DNA of 64,000 nt from Auriscalpium vulgare (GCA_019915015.1 JAHBBC010000010.1:620001-684000), one strand, 5' to 3'. Positions 34,825 through 46,726 are shown, counted from the stretch's first letter. A program made the numbers and translations. Notes: generated by a model not told the origin, from the letters alone.

Positions 34825-35240
34825 CTCGTCGTCGCTGGGTGACGCGTACAATCTCCATTCTGACTCGGACCACCATCGACTTGGACGCGGATGCAGCTAT
34901 GAAAACGAGCAAGGCTTCAGCCACATTTACAACGTCGCCCCTTCGATCCTCAATGCTCATCATCCTCATGAACATCCCCTCGACTTCAACCCCGAGAAGC
35001 CGCAGTTACAGGACGCCCACGAAGACAGTGAAGCTCAGCAGCACTGGCGAGGTCGTCGCGAAGACTGTAGTGCGCACAGTTCTTCTCATTTATGATCAAC
35101 TTGTACTCATGTTCACCTGTGGGCATCTAGCTGGCGCCCGCTCACGCTTTCGCCGCGATCAAGGCCGGCATCGACAGACTCCCGCCTCGCGCGAAGATGG
35201 TGCTCAACAGCAGTGCGCACTCTTCTTCTTACGCATCTGA
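34825..35240 (+). repeat. Segmental duplicate, copy 1 (other copy at 44465-44885)
   Basis: The text from TCGTCGCTGGGTGACGCGTA to TACGCATCTGATTTGCC is repeated nearly base for base at 44465-44885, with a few substitutions and small indels. It covers the upstream part and first recognisable exon of the reductase gene that follows. Confidence 0.85.
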
Positions 35241-36275
35241 TTTGCCTCTCTCAATAATTGTCATGCGCAGGTGAATTCTACGCGCAAGACGCCTCGACAC
35301 TCAACCTCGAGCTCCTCGCTCGCTTCTTCGAGAAGTACCCGTCCTACGGCGATAAATCCGTCTGTCCGTACAGGAGCGTAGCAGGCTATCTGCTAACGGA
35401 CTTTACTGAGATGGGATGCAGGGAGGAACAAAGAATGCCGGACAACTCGTACGTGCCGTCCTCCAACCTTCTGTATGCGCTTCATATTCAACTCCTTGGG
35501 CTACTGCTATCTGTACTCTGTCTTTGTCAGTCCAAAGAACCTCCGCCCGCCGCTCCATCACCGACATCCTCGCTGCGCTCCGCGGTACCAAATTGCTCGA
35601 CCTATTCGAGTCTGCGCGCGTTGACAAGGCATGCCCCATTGAGGATACCATAGGCATCCTTCAAGGGTTCGTCAAGGAGGGCCTGTTTAAGTACATCGGC
35701 CCGCCGCGACCGTGCGGCGCGTAGCAAAGATTGCACCAATTGCGGCGGTGGAGATCGAGGTTAGCCCCTGGTCCTACTCGCAAGAGACGAAGGACAGTGC
35801 GTACATTGGGCATTCTCCTGGCGGACTGCGCCGAATATGTATATGATAGTCATGTCCACATGCGAGAAGCTCGGCATTTCCGTCGTCGCATACTCGTATG
35901 TCAGCATTTCATGGCCATCTTGCGGATGCTCATAATTACCTTAGCCCGCTCGGGCTTGGCTTCCTCACTGGAGCCATCAAGTCAGATAACCTCATAGTTC
36001 CGGCCCCTCTCACCACGCAATTTCTCCCATTGTCTTCATGCCAGAGAGTGTGTGGGATTCTCGTGCTTCAAAGACGAGGTGCGTGTGCGTGTGCGAATGC
36101 AAACACAATGCCTTGCCGAACTGAAGCCGACATGTTCACGCAGTCTCGCAGACGTGGAAGAACCACGCGCTCATCGAGGCGCTCAAGGCTGTCGCGGCAA
36201 AGAAGGGAGTTACACCCGCGCAGCTGAGCATTGCTTGGGTCAGCGCGCGCCACCCGCATGTCATACGGCTGCCCC
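35010..36275 (+). pseudogene. Aldo-keto reductase (pyridoxal reductase type), decayed
   Basis: Exons in correct family order are visible: FAAIKAGIDRLPPRAKMVLN (35145-35210), an intron, GEFYAQDASTLNLELLARFF (35271), ITDILAALRGTKLLDLFESA (35560), GILQGFVKEGLFKYIG (35655), PIAAVEIEVSPWSYSQETKD (35735-35795), CEKLGISVVAYS (35855), LGLGFLTGAIKSDN (35950), and ALIEALKAVAAKKGVTPAQL ending with IAWVSA (36165-36250). The frame shifts between the SPKNLR and SITDIL blocks near 35545 (about 4 extra bases). It shifts again near 35705, where the frame ending at a TAG must be left to reach ATVRRVAKIAP. The N-terminal HGLMMMTW segment was not found. Intact relatives reduce pyridoxal or other aldehydes with NADPH. 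With two shifts and a missing block, I call it a pseudogene. Confidence 0.65.
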
Positions 36276-37060
36276 CAAACCCACTTCATTCTCCAAACAA
36301 CTATCCTTGGGCTTTCAGTCCATCTCTCCCGACACAGAGCCACTCCCGGAGCCACAGCGCAAAGGCAAACACAAAGTCAAACCAAAGCCACGCGCCGCCC
36401 ACCCGTCCATGCCGGGCTACGAAGAGCAGGGAACATACCGCATCGTGCAGGTGTCACTCTCCTATACCTTCGGGAACCTGCACGCGCTCGTTCTCTGCCT
36501 CTTCGGTGGCGACCAGGGTTCATTGACCTCGGCCATCCCAAGCCACCTCTTCGAGGTGCAGAAGCGCGTCATTATGCACCCACAAACCCCGCACCCGGGC
36601 GAGATCAAGACTGGGCGCCCGTGGCTACGCCTCTCCCGCGTTCGTGATCCGTACTACTCGTCGCGGGGCGCCCTACACCTGGCTCTTCTCGGTGAAGTCG
36701 ATGCGGATGCGGACACTATCGAGGGCGGGGGTGCGGGCGAGAGCGGCTGGCGCTGGGATGGCGAGGACGATATCACGCTGTCGCATATGGCGCATAGCCA
36801 GGGGGATAGACTCCACGCGCGCAATCGTCTTCGTACGTGTGTGCCCGGTTTCTTAGCGTGGCAGCTCCACTGACGCGCGGTGCTACAGCACCAGGATCAT
36901 CGTGCCTGCCTCTCTGCTGTGCTCCCTGCATGACTGATGATTGTCCGATGGCTTTGTAGGAATATGAAGTGCATGCCCGAGAACCTTGCGGGCGGTGACA
37001 TTACGCTGGCAGGCTGTCCAATGGGTACATCACAGAGATCGATGCTGCCCTGACAGCACA
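36276..37060 (+). CDS. Unidentified coding-like segment downstream of the reductase remnant
   Basis: After the reductase remnant the open frame continues with coding character: a Pro/Lys-rich stretch (PEPQRKGKHKVKPKPRA), then YEEQGTYRIVQVSLSYTFGN, LFEVQKRVIMHPQTPHPGEI, PWLRLSRVRDPYYSSRGAL, and an acidic stretch with WRWDGEDDITLSHM. At 36963 follows NMKCMPENLAGGDITLAG after a possible intron. I do not recognise it. No start codon can be assigned with confidence, and it may be the 3' part of a decayed gene fused to the remnant. Confidence 0.35.
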
Positions 37061-37509
37061 CGGTCAACGGCGGGCAGTATATTGATGAAGTAGAGTACTT
37101 AGCACCTGTATCTGTGGGCGTGAAGCGTGCTGCACATTGCAGTCTTGTAGAGGTAATGTTGAGTGTAAATAAGTAGAATGCAGCAGGGTGAGTGTAAGTA
37201 AGTTCGCGGTATTGGAGATGCTGTCTGCATGAAGAATTGTTGGCATGATCAGCAACTAGACTCTAGCCTGAGAGGAGGTGTCAAACCAGATATTCATCGA
37301 AGCATGTAGTGCGTGTAAGAGATTCTCACCTGTATGCTATTATCTGGTTGTTTTAGAATATGTCATTTTTGTGGATGTGAAAAATAGCTGGCAGGAGGAC
37401 AGAAATTTGCCAACTTGGGACTACATCATATGCTAATATATTGCTGACACCCCTTAAGTATATAGTAGAGACATGAAGTTCTACTCCAAGTGCGAACAAA
37501 TATGTTCTA

Positions 37510-40500
37510 TCATTCCTGCATACACTTAGTCCAGCTAGCGCCATGAGCAAAGTCACTAAGGTCAAGCATTGTGCCGTGGGCACCTATAATGATACATGTG
37601 TATAAGGTATATAGTCCAGGTGATTGATTGTGTGGTGGCAACCACATAACAAGAGCAGGTGGGTTTGAAGCACAGTCAGCAATCCACCCATCATTTGTTA
37701 AACTCAGCTCAATGTGTTGATCAATATGAAGGATACACAAAGCTTCTAAATGAGTCAATGCATGATCTGGATGGGGTGAAAACTCAATTGGATGCTGGTC
37801 AAGGTCTGCATGCATGAGCTGCCTTGTGACATCCCAGATGCGGATGGTGTGATCATATGAGCCAGAGACAATATGTTGCCCATTGGGGGAATATGCCACA
37901 GACATAATCCAAGATGTGTGCCCCTCAAGACATGGGCCCACACGCTGGCCTGTGTTAATATCCCAGATGCAAATGGTCTTGTCACCTGAGCCAGAAATAA
38001 TGTGCTGCCCATCAGGAGAATATGCTACAGATTCAATATTCCCTTTGTGTCCTGCAAATGGTAGACCCACAGGCTGGCCTGTGTGGGCCTCCCAAATTCG
38101 GATGGTTGCATCATATGAGCCAGAGGCAATATGCTGCCCATCTGGGGAATATGCCACAGACTGAACACTACCTGTGTGCCCCTCAAGAGGTGTGCCCACA
38201 GGCTGGCCTGTGTTGGCATTCCAAATGCGAATGGTGCCATCACGGGAGCCAGATACAATCTGCTGCCCATTAGGGGAATATGCCACAGATTTGACCCAAT
38301 CCATATGACCCTTAAGAGGTGTACCAACAGGCTGGCCTGTCCGGGTATTCCAAAGACGAATAGTGTGGTCATATGAGCCAGACACAATGTGCAGCCCATC
38401 AGGGGAATATGCCACACATGTAATCCAATGGGTGTGCCCCTCAAAAGGTGTGCCCACAGGATAGCCTGTGTGAGCATTCCAAATCCGAATGGTGTTGTCA
38501 CGGGCACCAGACACAATGTGCTGCCCATTAGGAGAATATGCCACAGATTGAACCCAATCTGTGTGGCCCTTGAGTGGTGTACCCACAGGCTGGCCTGTGT
38601 TAGCATCCCAGATGCGGCTGGTGCTGTCACCTGAACCAGACACAATATATTGCCCATCTGGAGAATATGCAACACATTGAACTACTTCTGTGTGCCCATC
38701 AGGTGGTGTATCCACAGACTGGCTTGTGTAGGTATCCCAGATGCGGATGGTCTGGTCACTTGACCCAGACACAATGTGCTGTCCACTGGGAGAATAAGCC
38801 ACAGATTGAACATTCCTCGTGTGTCCAATAAAAGGTGGGCCTACAGGCTGCCTTGTATTGACATCCCAGATGCAGACTGTGCTATCACCTGATCCTGACA
38901 CAATGTACTTCCCATTAGGAGAATATGCTACACATGTGACCCCATATCTGTGGCCCTTGAGTGGTGATCCTGCAGGCTGTCCTGTGTAGGAATCCCAGAT
39001 GCGGATAGTATTATCATCTGAGCCAGATACAATATGTTTCCCATCTGGAGAATATGCTACAGATTGCACTGCTTCTGTATGCCCCTCGAGAGGTTTGTAT
39101 AAATACTGGCCTGTGTGAGTATCCCAAATGCAGATGGTGCGGTCATATGAGCCAGATGCAATGTACTGCCCATTTGGAGAATATGCTACAGATGCAACCC
39201 CACGTGTGTGCCTCTTGGGAGGTGTTTCTATAAGTTGGCCTGTGCTGCAATTCCAGATGCAGATGGTGGTATCCATTGAGCCAGATACAATATGCTGCCC
39301 ATCTGGTGAATACACCAAAGATTCAACTGAGTCTGTGTGCCCCTCAAAAGGTAGCACCACAGGCTGGCCCGTGTGGGCATTCCAGATGCGGATTGTACTA
39401 TCAGATGAACCTGACACAATGTGCTGTCCACTGGGGGAATATGCTACAGATCGTACAGTCCTTCTGTGTCCCTCAAGAGGTACACCCACAGGCTGGCCAG
39501 TGTGGGCATCCCAGATACAGATAGTGTGGTTATGTAGGCCAGACACAATGTTCTGCCCATCAGGTGAATATGCTACAGCCTCAACCGAGTCTGAACAGTC
39601 AATCTTTAGCATTGACACAGGCCAATCAATAATATGCCCTTCATATAATTTTGGGAGATGTTGAAGTCTTCTTGTATAATGTTGATATAAAAATGACTTT
39701 TTGGGTGTACAAGCAATTGACAGATATATATGGGGCACTGATTTGACTATCACAGATCCAAACATCAAAACAAACTTTTTGGCATCAAGCGTATAGAGCT
39801 TTAATTGCTCTGTCTGGTTCACATTTGGTCAGTTTGTAGACATTACAAAATAATATTAATACTAACCTTGGACAATGTATTAATAGCAGTAAGAGTTGTG
39901 GTTGCAGTGTTGACAATCTTGAGAAGACTTAGTGCCTCCAGCCAGTACAAAAATTTAGTTTGAATGAGTTGGGTTATTGAAGACTCTTGCATTACACTAC
40001 ACGAAGATTTGGCAAAGTGAAGCCCCCAATATTGAACAGCATATTTTGACCATATATTAAAATAAAATTGTGCACTAGCATGCAAGCCAGATACATCATC
40101 ATTGGCACAATATGATGATGGGAAATTGCACATATTGAATTTTAGTACTTTGTTAAGAGTATTGACAGCACCCCATGCAAATAAATCATGGTACTGTGTT
40201 ACATCCTCAATATAGAACTCCCCACTCTGTGACTTTGTTAAGAAGTCTTGGAAGGAAGTATGAATGAATTGGATGGGCTTTGAGTGGTCAATGGCCCCTG
40301 TCAGCAAAGCTCCTAGCTTACTCAGAGCCCAGTCAAAGTCTTCTGTTAAACTTGAATTCAGGGTCATAATATGCATTTGTTTAAAACAGCCTGCAGATAA
40401 TGGTTGAAATGCAACTAATATTTGTCCCAACAGTGCCTTCAATGCATTCAAATTGTTTATTCTTTGTACACTGTTTGGACTTGCAATGAGTGTCAATAAG

Positions 40501-42924
40501 ACATGCTCATATAATTCATCCAAGGGTCCCTTGTCTAATTGTGCATGTGGAGAGGTATTTGAAGTCAGCCGAGTAAACTCAACAAGCATCCCACTAGGTG
40601 TGGGTACTGTTCCACCATATCCTTTGATAGCATAACATGCAATGTATGCCCACTGAAAGAGCCCTTCAGCTTTGATAACCAAGGTCTTATAATGTTTATC
40701 TTGGAATGTAGGAAATGACTCTCCATCTTCATCTCTAAGTTCAGACTGAATGTAGCGGAAAAGATCCCTATTTGTGGATTCTTGTGGAATGTCTGTCATA
40801 CTCCGGTGATAGACATGTTGATTTGGAATGAGAAATTTCACCACATCTTCCTCAGGACGAGAGGTAACAATGATGCGAAAGTTGGAGGGCAGAGCTAATA
40901 GCATGGTGGACAATAATCTTAACAGCTGGTAGCGAGATCCCAGATCTCCACTCTCATCTAGCGCATCAATGACAATGACAATGGGTCCCATAAATATAAG
41001 CTCTTTGATTGGCAAAAGAATAAAATTCTCCAATTGTTGGTGCAAATCTTCTGTCCCACAGATTGATTGATTATGACCAACACATTTGATAAGTGCACTT
41101 CTAAAGGTGGGGTCAAATGCTGCAAGATCTACAGCAATGGTGCTAAATAGATGCTTTAAATTTCTGGTTGCTTGTACACTCTTTTTGAAACAGAAAGAAG
41201 ATCCTAAGCACTTCATTTTATAATAGTGCTCTGCAATAGAGTTTGCCACAGATGACTTTCCAGTGCCAGATAGACCAGTCAACAAGAACATTTTAGAATT
41301 ATCATAATATCCATCCATGTTGTCAACCCAAGCTCTGATATTGCTCAATAACTCTTCACGTGTTCCATCCAAACACTGTTTTGTAGTGTGATAGCGAGCA
41401 CCTCTGGCATAATATGGCATATCAGGGAGGGCACGTTTTTCCACTATACATTTCATCAATAAATCACCCAAAAGAAAATACACGAAGCTCACAGGTGTCT
41501 TCAATGTTTCCAATCTTACCAAAGATCCTTTGCACAATAAACTGTGTCTCAATAGTAGTGTAGTATTGCAGTGCATTTTTGAGTTTGCTATATTGATCTT
41601 CATACTTTGAGATTAGATTATCTGTCTTAGGGAGAATGTTCTTGAAGGCATCTTGCCCTGTAAATATTTATTAGCAACTTCAAAGACTTCTAGGATATGT
41701 AAGGAGTTACATTTGCTTCTATCCTTGTAGTAGTCAACAATAAAATATCCACATTCCAATGTCTGCTTGCTCAAAGAGCTAAAGACTTGTTCCTGAGCTT
41801 TGCTCATGTTCAAGTCAGCAGTCATATCAATGACATCGTAGACCCCAATCATGACTTGTCCAAGTTCTTCAACTCTTGAAGTGCGCTCTTGTTGAGCAAC
41901 TATCATCTAGCTCATTTATATAAGCCCTGGTTGTATAGATCAGAAAGACTCGGAAGGATGCACCTTTCTTCCAGCATCCAATATCATCCAAGCTGCTGAT
42001 AGATATGGATGAACCTAAATATATCAATGCGTAAAGCACTATCATCGGTGGCATCAGGAAGCATACCTCAGACACTTTGTCCATCAAAGATGCGAAAACA
42101 CTAAGCTTTTCTAAAAGCTTCCCCCATACATCAATTGTAGGGGCTGTATTTACCTGTGCAGCTTCAGCTACATGTGAAGTTACTACTGTTGTAAGGTTAG
42201 ATGCAGGGTGTGCAAAAATGTTGGCAACTTCATTCTTGACATTCAGATATTCTTCATCCTGGGTCATCTGGGCAGCAGTTATGTGAAGCTGGCATTGTAA
42301 GCCTGCACAATTTTTGGGGTATATTATCTCGAGTGGGTGAGCACCTGGTGATCATAGCAGAATGTTAGCAGACTGGACTGCACAGAGTCTGCAGGGTGCA
42401 TTGATGAGTGAGCATTACCTGATTTCAGTAAATCAGTCACAAGAATAGAGCCCCTTGCAATAGACTTCATCTGGCATTTCAACAATCTATCTGCCCATAT
42501 TTCCATGCACATAGATGCTTTAGATGCCTGATCAATTTTGCTGATATAATTTGTGAACACTTCACCAGGCAAATGTGGACCAAAGAAGCACTTACAAGAC
42601 ATGGGACTCATCCCACACGGCCTCGGCCTTGCCTGCAGACACCTTAGTGCGCTGCTCTCCATCACCATCGACTTGCATGGAGACATGGAAACCTTTGAGA
42701 AAGCGGATTTTAGGCAGTCCGGTGCACCGCTCGACTTGGGAGTGCACGTCAACAGGAGAGCTTTCACGACAAGCACGGGCATACGCACCTTTCAGCTCGA
42801 GCCGAGCTATGCGAGACTCAGCAGGAGCGGCTCTACTGATCGTTCAATCGCCGTCACGGTCAAAGAGAGCTAAGTGCGGTATGGCGGTTGAAACGGACCT
42901 GCGACTCGGTTCATTGCGGGCCAT
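37510..42924 (-). CDS. NLR-like STAND protein: C2 - helical - NACHT - 14 WD40 repeats
   Basis: The start is the ATG at 42924 (MARNEPSR), inferred by joining small exons to 42789-42839 (AESRIARLELK), 42596-42734 (a C2 domain: VERCTGLPKIRFLKGFHVSM, KAEAVWDESHVF) and 42420-42540 (MEIWADRLLKC). Next comes an exon with HPLEIIYPKNCAGLQ. A helical signalling-type region (about 42270-41440) includes VHPYLSAAWMILDAGRK. NACHT follows: MPYYARGARYHTTKQCLDGT, Walker A LLTGLSGTGKSSVAN (about 41250-41276), Walker B IVIVIDALDESG, and sensor IIVTSRPEED. After intron 39823-39850 comes the linker PHIYLSIACTPKKSFLYQHY and 14 WD40 repeats. About 1,650 residues. Fungal NACHT-WD40 STANDs oligomerise on ligand binding and mediate non-self recognition or cell death. 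Exons after 42596 are AT-rich, unlike the rest of the window. Confidence 0.85.
37815..39591 (-). repeat. WD40 array: 14 tandem 129-bp repeats
   Basis: Each unit encodes 43 residues around the consensus VAYSPDGQHIVSGSxDxTIR, then IWDAxTGQPVGxPLxGHT. The units are highly alike in DNA as well as protein. Variation is concentrated at a few positions per repeat, such as the residues just after GH and around the SxDxT turn. Confidence 0.9.
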
Positions 42925-43905
42925 CAGTTCGATGATTCGGAGAAACAGAGGTGCATTGACAACGAGATCTGGTGTTCAGGCAGCCTTAACGAAGAGGTTA
43001 TAACAGGATCTCGTTCGGGGGAGAAACGCGTTGACGCGATGCGATGAGATCGTGGCAGCCCGGTGCTGAAAGCTCTCGAAGACTGTTGAAGGCAAGGCCG
43101 CCCGCCGCGCGGAGCACAGCCTCACCGGCCGCGTTCAGGCCGCGTCGTCTCAAACCTCGTACCAACTTTTGCCATGTCCACAGTCCAGCGCTAGCTCACC
43201 CAGGCGCAAAGCTACCACCAGCTCTCTGCCGCCATGACGCCCAGAAAAATCTGGCTCCCACTGTGGATCCTGACGTCCTCGCTTCTCAGCAACATGACTC
43301 TCGAGTCCCAGGCCATACTAGGCGCAAGTCGACTCCGCTCCCGTGCGTCGCGCTCGGCCCTCTCTGAACAACACGAACGGATACGCGCACGATTCAAAGC
43401 TCGCAGAGCCACACACCTTATGCTACGCGGCGCAAGTCGGCCCTGAACCACTCTCTTGCTTCATGGATGTTGGGATGGACAGGCGCACGTCACATAGGCG
43501 GCACGTTTTTTTTCTTTTCTTTTCTCAACTTCAGCATCATCAAGACGACTCTTTCTCTGACGGAACACTTCTGTCTCTGCACAACACCAGCAAGATCACG
43601 AGTCCGTCCACTTCGCGCTCCTGCGTACCGGTTGGACAAGCTGCAGGCGTGTGGGCTACTGGGCGTGGCGTCGACTCGCCGGGGAAGATAGTGAAGTAGC
43701 AAACGGAGTGCGAACGTGTGTCCTCCGTGCATCGAGGAACGGCTGGGATGCTCCTGTATGTAGATTTGCCTTTCCGTTGGTTAACCAGTTACTGGTGACA
43801 GTCTCTGTCGTGTCGGCGCCACCCGTCCCTCACCTCGGATTTCTCGCCACGTCAGGGCGTGCATTCCACTATCACCACATGCCGCTGCCTCCTCGTCAAG
43901 TCCGG
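42925..43905. other. Intergenic upstream of the NLR gene
   Basis: GC-rich sequence with only short frames in all six readings. It is presumably the NLR promoter and unassigned spacer. Confidence 0.45.
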
Positions 43906-44442
43906 TCAGAGCACTCCTGAGAGGACCTTCATGAACACCTCGTCCTTCCTATCTCTGAACTCCTTCAACCGCCTCATGTTCAACGCCAAACCGTTGACGC
44001 GGTTGGCGAATGCGATCGCGCGGCCCTGGACGCTACGCCGGCCATTCGCCCCCACCGCCCGCCCCGCGCCGGCCTCCAGCATCGCACGCACGCGCTTCGA
44101 TGTCCTGCCCGCGCCGCGCCGTCCGCATCGCCTCCTCCTGCCCTCCACTTCCATCTCGTTCGCATGGTGCCCGATCGACCCGAGCTTGAGCATGAGTGAG
44201 CGCAACTCCGGCGGCCACTGCTCGAGCGTGAGATTCTCGCCGAGCACGCTGCAGTCGGGCGCGAGCGCGGTCCGCGCGACCTGGAGGTGATGGCCAGCGC
44301 GACGGCGCCGCACTACGCGAGCGACCCGTCGCTCACGAGCAGCGGGCGGAGGGACAGCGTCTGCGCGAGGACGTCGCCGAGCGCGGCGTAGAGCGTCTCG
44401 CGGGTGAGCTCGATCGCGGCTCGAGGCGGGCAGAGGGGGCGC
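43906..44442 (-). pseudogene. Truncated partial copy of the unknown-function gene at 50022-51349
   Basis: The minus strand encodes VLGENLTLEQWPPELRSLML, KLGSIGHHANEMEVEG, RVRAMLEAGAGRAVGANGRR and KEFRDRKDEVF, which match the C-terminal 150 residues of the 50-kb gene. The 5' part is out of frame, and no start or upstream exon is present. The copy abuts the reductase duplicate at 44465. Confidence 0.8.
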
Positions 44443-44464
44443 ACACGCTAATCCAAAACTACTC

Positions 44465-44885
44465 GTCGTCGCTGGGTGACGCGTACAATCTCCCTTCTGA
44501 CTCGGACCACGACTGACTTGAACGCGGATGCAGCTATGAAAACGAGCAAGGTTCCAGCCACATTCACAACGTCCCCCTTCGATCCTCAATGCTCATCATC
44601 CTCATGAACATCCCCTCGACTTCAACTCCGAGCAGCCGCAGTTACAGGACGCTCACGAAGACAGTGAAGTTCAGCAGCACTGGCGAGGTCGTCGCGAAGA
44701 CTACAGTGCGCACAGTTCTTCTCATTTATGATCAAGTACTCATGTTCTCCTGTGGGCATCTAGCTGGCGCCCGACGCCCCTCACGCTTTCGCCGTGATCA
44801 AGGCCGGCATCGACAGACTCCCGCCTCGCGCGAAGATGGTGCTCAACAGCAGTGCTCACTCTTCTTCTTACGCATCTGATTTGCC
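44465..44885 (+). repeat. Segmental duplicate, copy 2 of 34825-35240 (reductase 5' region)
   Basis: It is nearly identical to 34825-35240 and includes the exon AVIKAGIDRLPPRAKMVLN. It ends at the same intron text (TACGCATCTGATTTGCC), beyond which similarity stops, so it is a 5' fragment only. It is joined on its left to the fragment of the 50-kb gene. Confidence 0.85.
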
Positions 44886-45110
44886 TTCGAGCAAAGCGTC
44901 AAGATACTTGCGGGTGTCTTCATTCATATGAGAACAGTAGAGTTTCAACTCTGCTGTCATCCAGTCCTGCGCAATCGATGCCTCCTCGTAGCGTTTCTCG
45001 GGGGAGAATTGGTGCACCACAGCAGTCATGTCTTTAGCAAGACCTGACGCAGCTTTGATTGCCACAACGGGCGTGATAGGATCCAGCATACGGTCAACAG
45101 CACGTGCGAA
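44868..45110 (-). CDS. Possible small gene, weak
   Basis: An open frame containing MLDPITPVVAIKAASGLAKD, VVHQFSPEKRYEEASIAQDW and LYCSHMNEDTRKYLDALLEG ends at a TAA at 44868-44870 supplied by the duplicated segment. Upstream the same frame is very hydrophobic (SVFLVVLTILFA). The composition is coding-like, but I find no family and no certain start. Confidence 0.25.
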   Translation of the reverse strand, partial: FARAVDRMLDPITPVVAIKAASGLAKDMTAVVHQFSPEKRYEEASIAQDWMTAELKLYCSHMNEDTRKYLDALLEGKSDA

Positions 45111-45351
45111 GAGTATGGTGAGGACGACGAGGAAGACGGAGGCCAAACAGCGACAGGGTACACAGCTGAGAAGAGCGAAGTAGTAGGGGTACTTTCGCAG
45201 TGCGGCTACGAACTGCAGAATGATGAGGGCAAGAGGGTTTCTGCCATTTGGACTTATATATGCAAAACAACTTGAAATACCCACGCTCCGACAACCTGCA
45301 TCTCCTTCATCCTAGCGTCTCCAACTACTATTCACGCTTCCTACCCCAACT

Positions 45352-46726
45352 ATGGTCCTCCCACCCCCCCCAAACCAGGGCACCGCTAACGGGGAGGATC
45401 CGCGAGCTCACGGGCGTGCTTTGCTCCGTGAGATGCGTGCAGACCCTGGGCATCGTTGGGATCATGAACGACAATGGGCTCAGCACCAGAAAGCGCTTGA
45501 GACAGCTGGCTACATGCTTCGCCCTCGCTATCATTTGGATAGGAAGTTTTCTTGGTCTCGGTGGAAGCTGCCGCCCAGCTGGTTCGAGGACTGGCAGAGG
45601 AGAAAGGATATCATCGTGAGTGGTCATGAAGCATCGGAAACACACGACTCACCCCCACAGGCTCCGCTCATCCTCGATGCCACACGTATAGTCGATGGGA
45701 AGCAAGTTATTCTCAAACGGCTGCCTGACGAAGATACCCCTGCCGAGGAAATTGAGATAACGAAGTTGTTCTCCTCGGAGCAGTATAGGCTGAATCCCAA
45801 AAATCACTGCATCCCCGTCGTCGATACAATACGGCTCGAGGATTTGCCAGACACCCTCCTTGTCCTTCCCAGAATGCGCTCGTACGACAATCCTCGGTTT
45901 AGGACGTTTGGAGAGGTCGTGGCGTTCGCCACACAGATAATTGAGGTACATCATTTCACCTGATGCGTGGCAGCAATACTTATCCATTCCAGGGCATTGG
46001 ACTCATGCACGAGCTACACATAGCTCACAGGTAAGGCGTATCCGATGTGCTGAATGACTTCTGATCGCGCGCAGGGACTGCACTGGCCAAAACATTGTCC
46101 TCGATCCGAGCGGGATGTACCCGAACTCCTTCCACCCAATTAAAATTAATCGCAGCAAGAACTTCCACTGGTTTGCCAAGTCTTACACACGCACACAGCG
46201 CCCGCCACGGTACTACATCATCGACTTTGGCTTGTCCCGCTATTACGATCCTGCACGCGGCGCCCCGCTGGACGATGCAGTCCGTGGTGGAGACAAGTCT
46301 GTGCCGGAATTTCGCGATTATCTTAATGGCGTGCGCCACAATCCTTTTCTGACCGACATCTACTACATAGGAAACATGCTGCGGGAAGATTTCATACAGG
46401 TAACGAATCTTGTACGCATGCGTAATCGTTCTCACTCTTTCCGCCAGAAATACTACGGCTTCGAGTGGCTCGAGCCTCTCGTTGCGGACATGTGCCACGA
46501 GGATCCAAGCATGCGGCCACCCATCGACGTCGTCGCGTCCCGATTTGCGGAGGTGAGCGGGGCGCTGACGAGTTGGAAGCTCCGCTCTCGCCTTGTCGGC
46601 AGGAAGGATTCTTTCATTTTGGGCCCATTCAGGTGGACTCGCCACGTCTACCGCACGACCGGGTACATTATCACGCGTACTCCGGCCGTTCCCATGCCTC
46701 GAGATGAACCCGACTCGAAAACGTGA
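45352..46726 (+). CDS. Divergent protein-kinase-like protein (agaricomycete family)
   Basis: The ATG at 45352 (MVLPPPPNQGTANGED) opens a protein of about 396 residues with four introns (about 45616-45660, 45945-45991, 46033-46076 and 46400-46447). The N-terminal region is unique. The kinase fold shows VILKRLPDED (beta-3 lysine) and LLVLPRMRSYDNPRF (hinge). The catalytic loop is AHRDCTGQNIVLDPSGMYP, joined across an intron. IIDFGLSRYYDP is the DFG motif, followed by RHNPFLTDIYYIGNMLRED and ADMCHEDPSMRPP in the C-lobe. The catalytic loop keeps the HRD Asp and the Asn but lacks the usual Lys (HRDCTGQN rather than HRDLKPEN), so activity is uncertain. The family is expanded in mushrooms and its role is unknown. 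Confidence 0.82.

Noticed and set aside
37815..39591. CRISPR-like or satellite array
   Set aside because: The regular 129-bp units are WD40 codons of one open frame in a eukaryotic gene, with no spacers.
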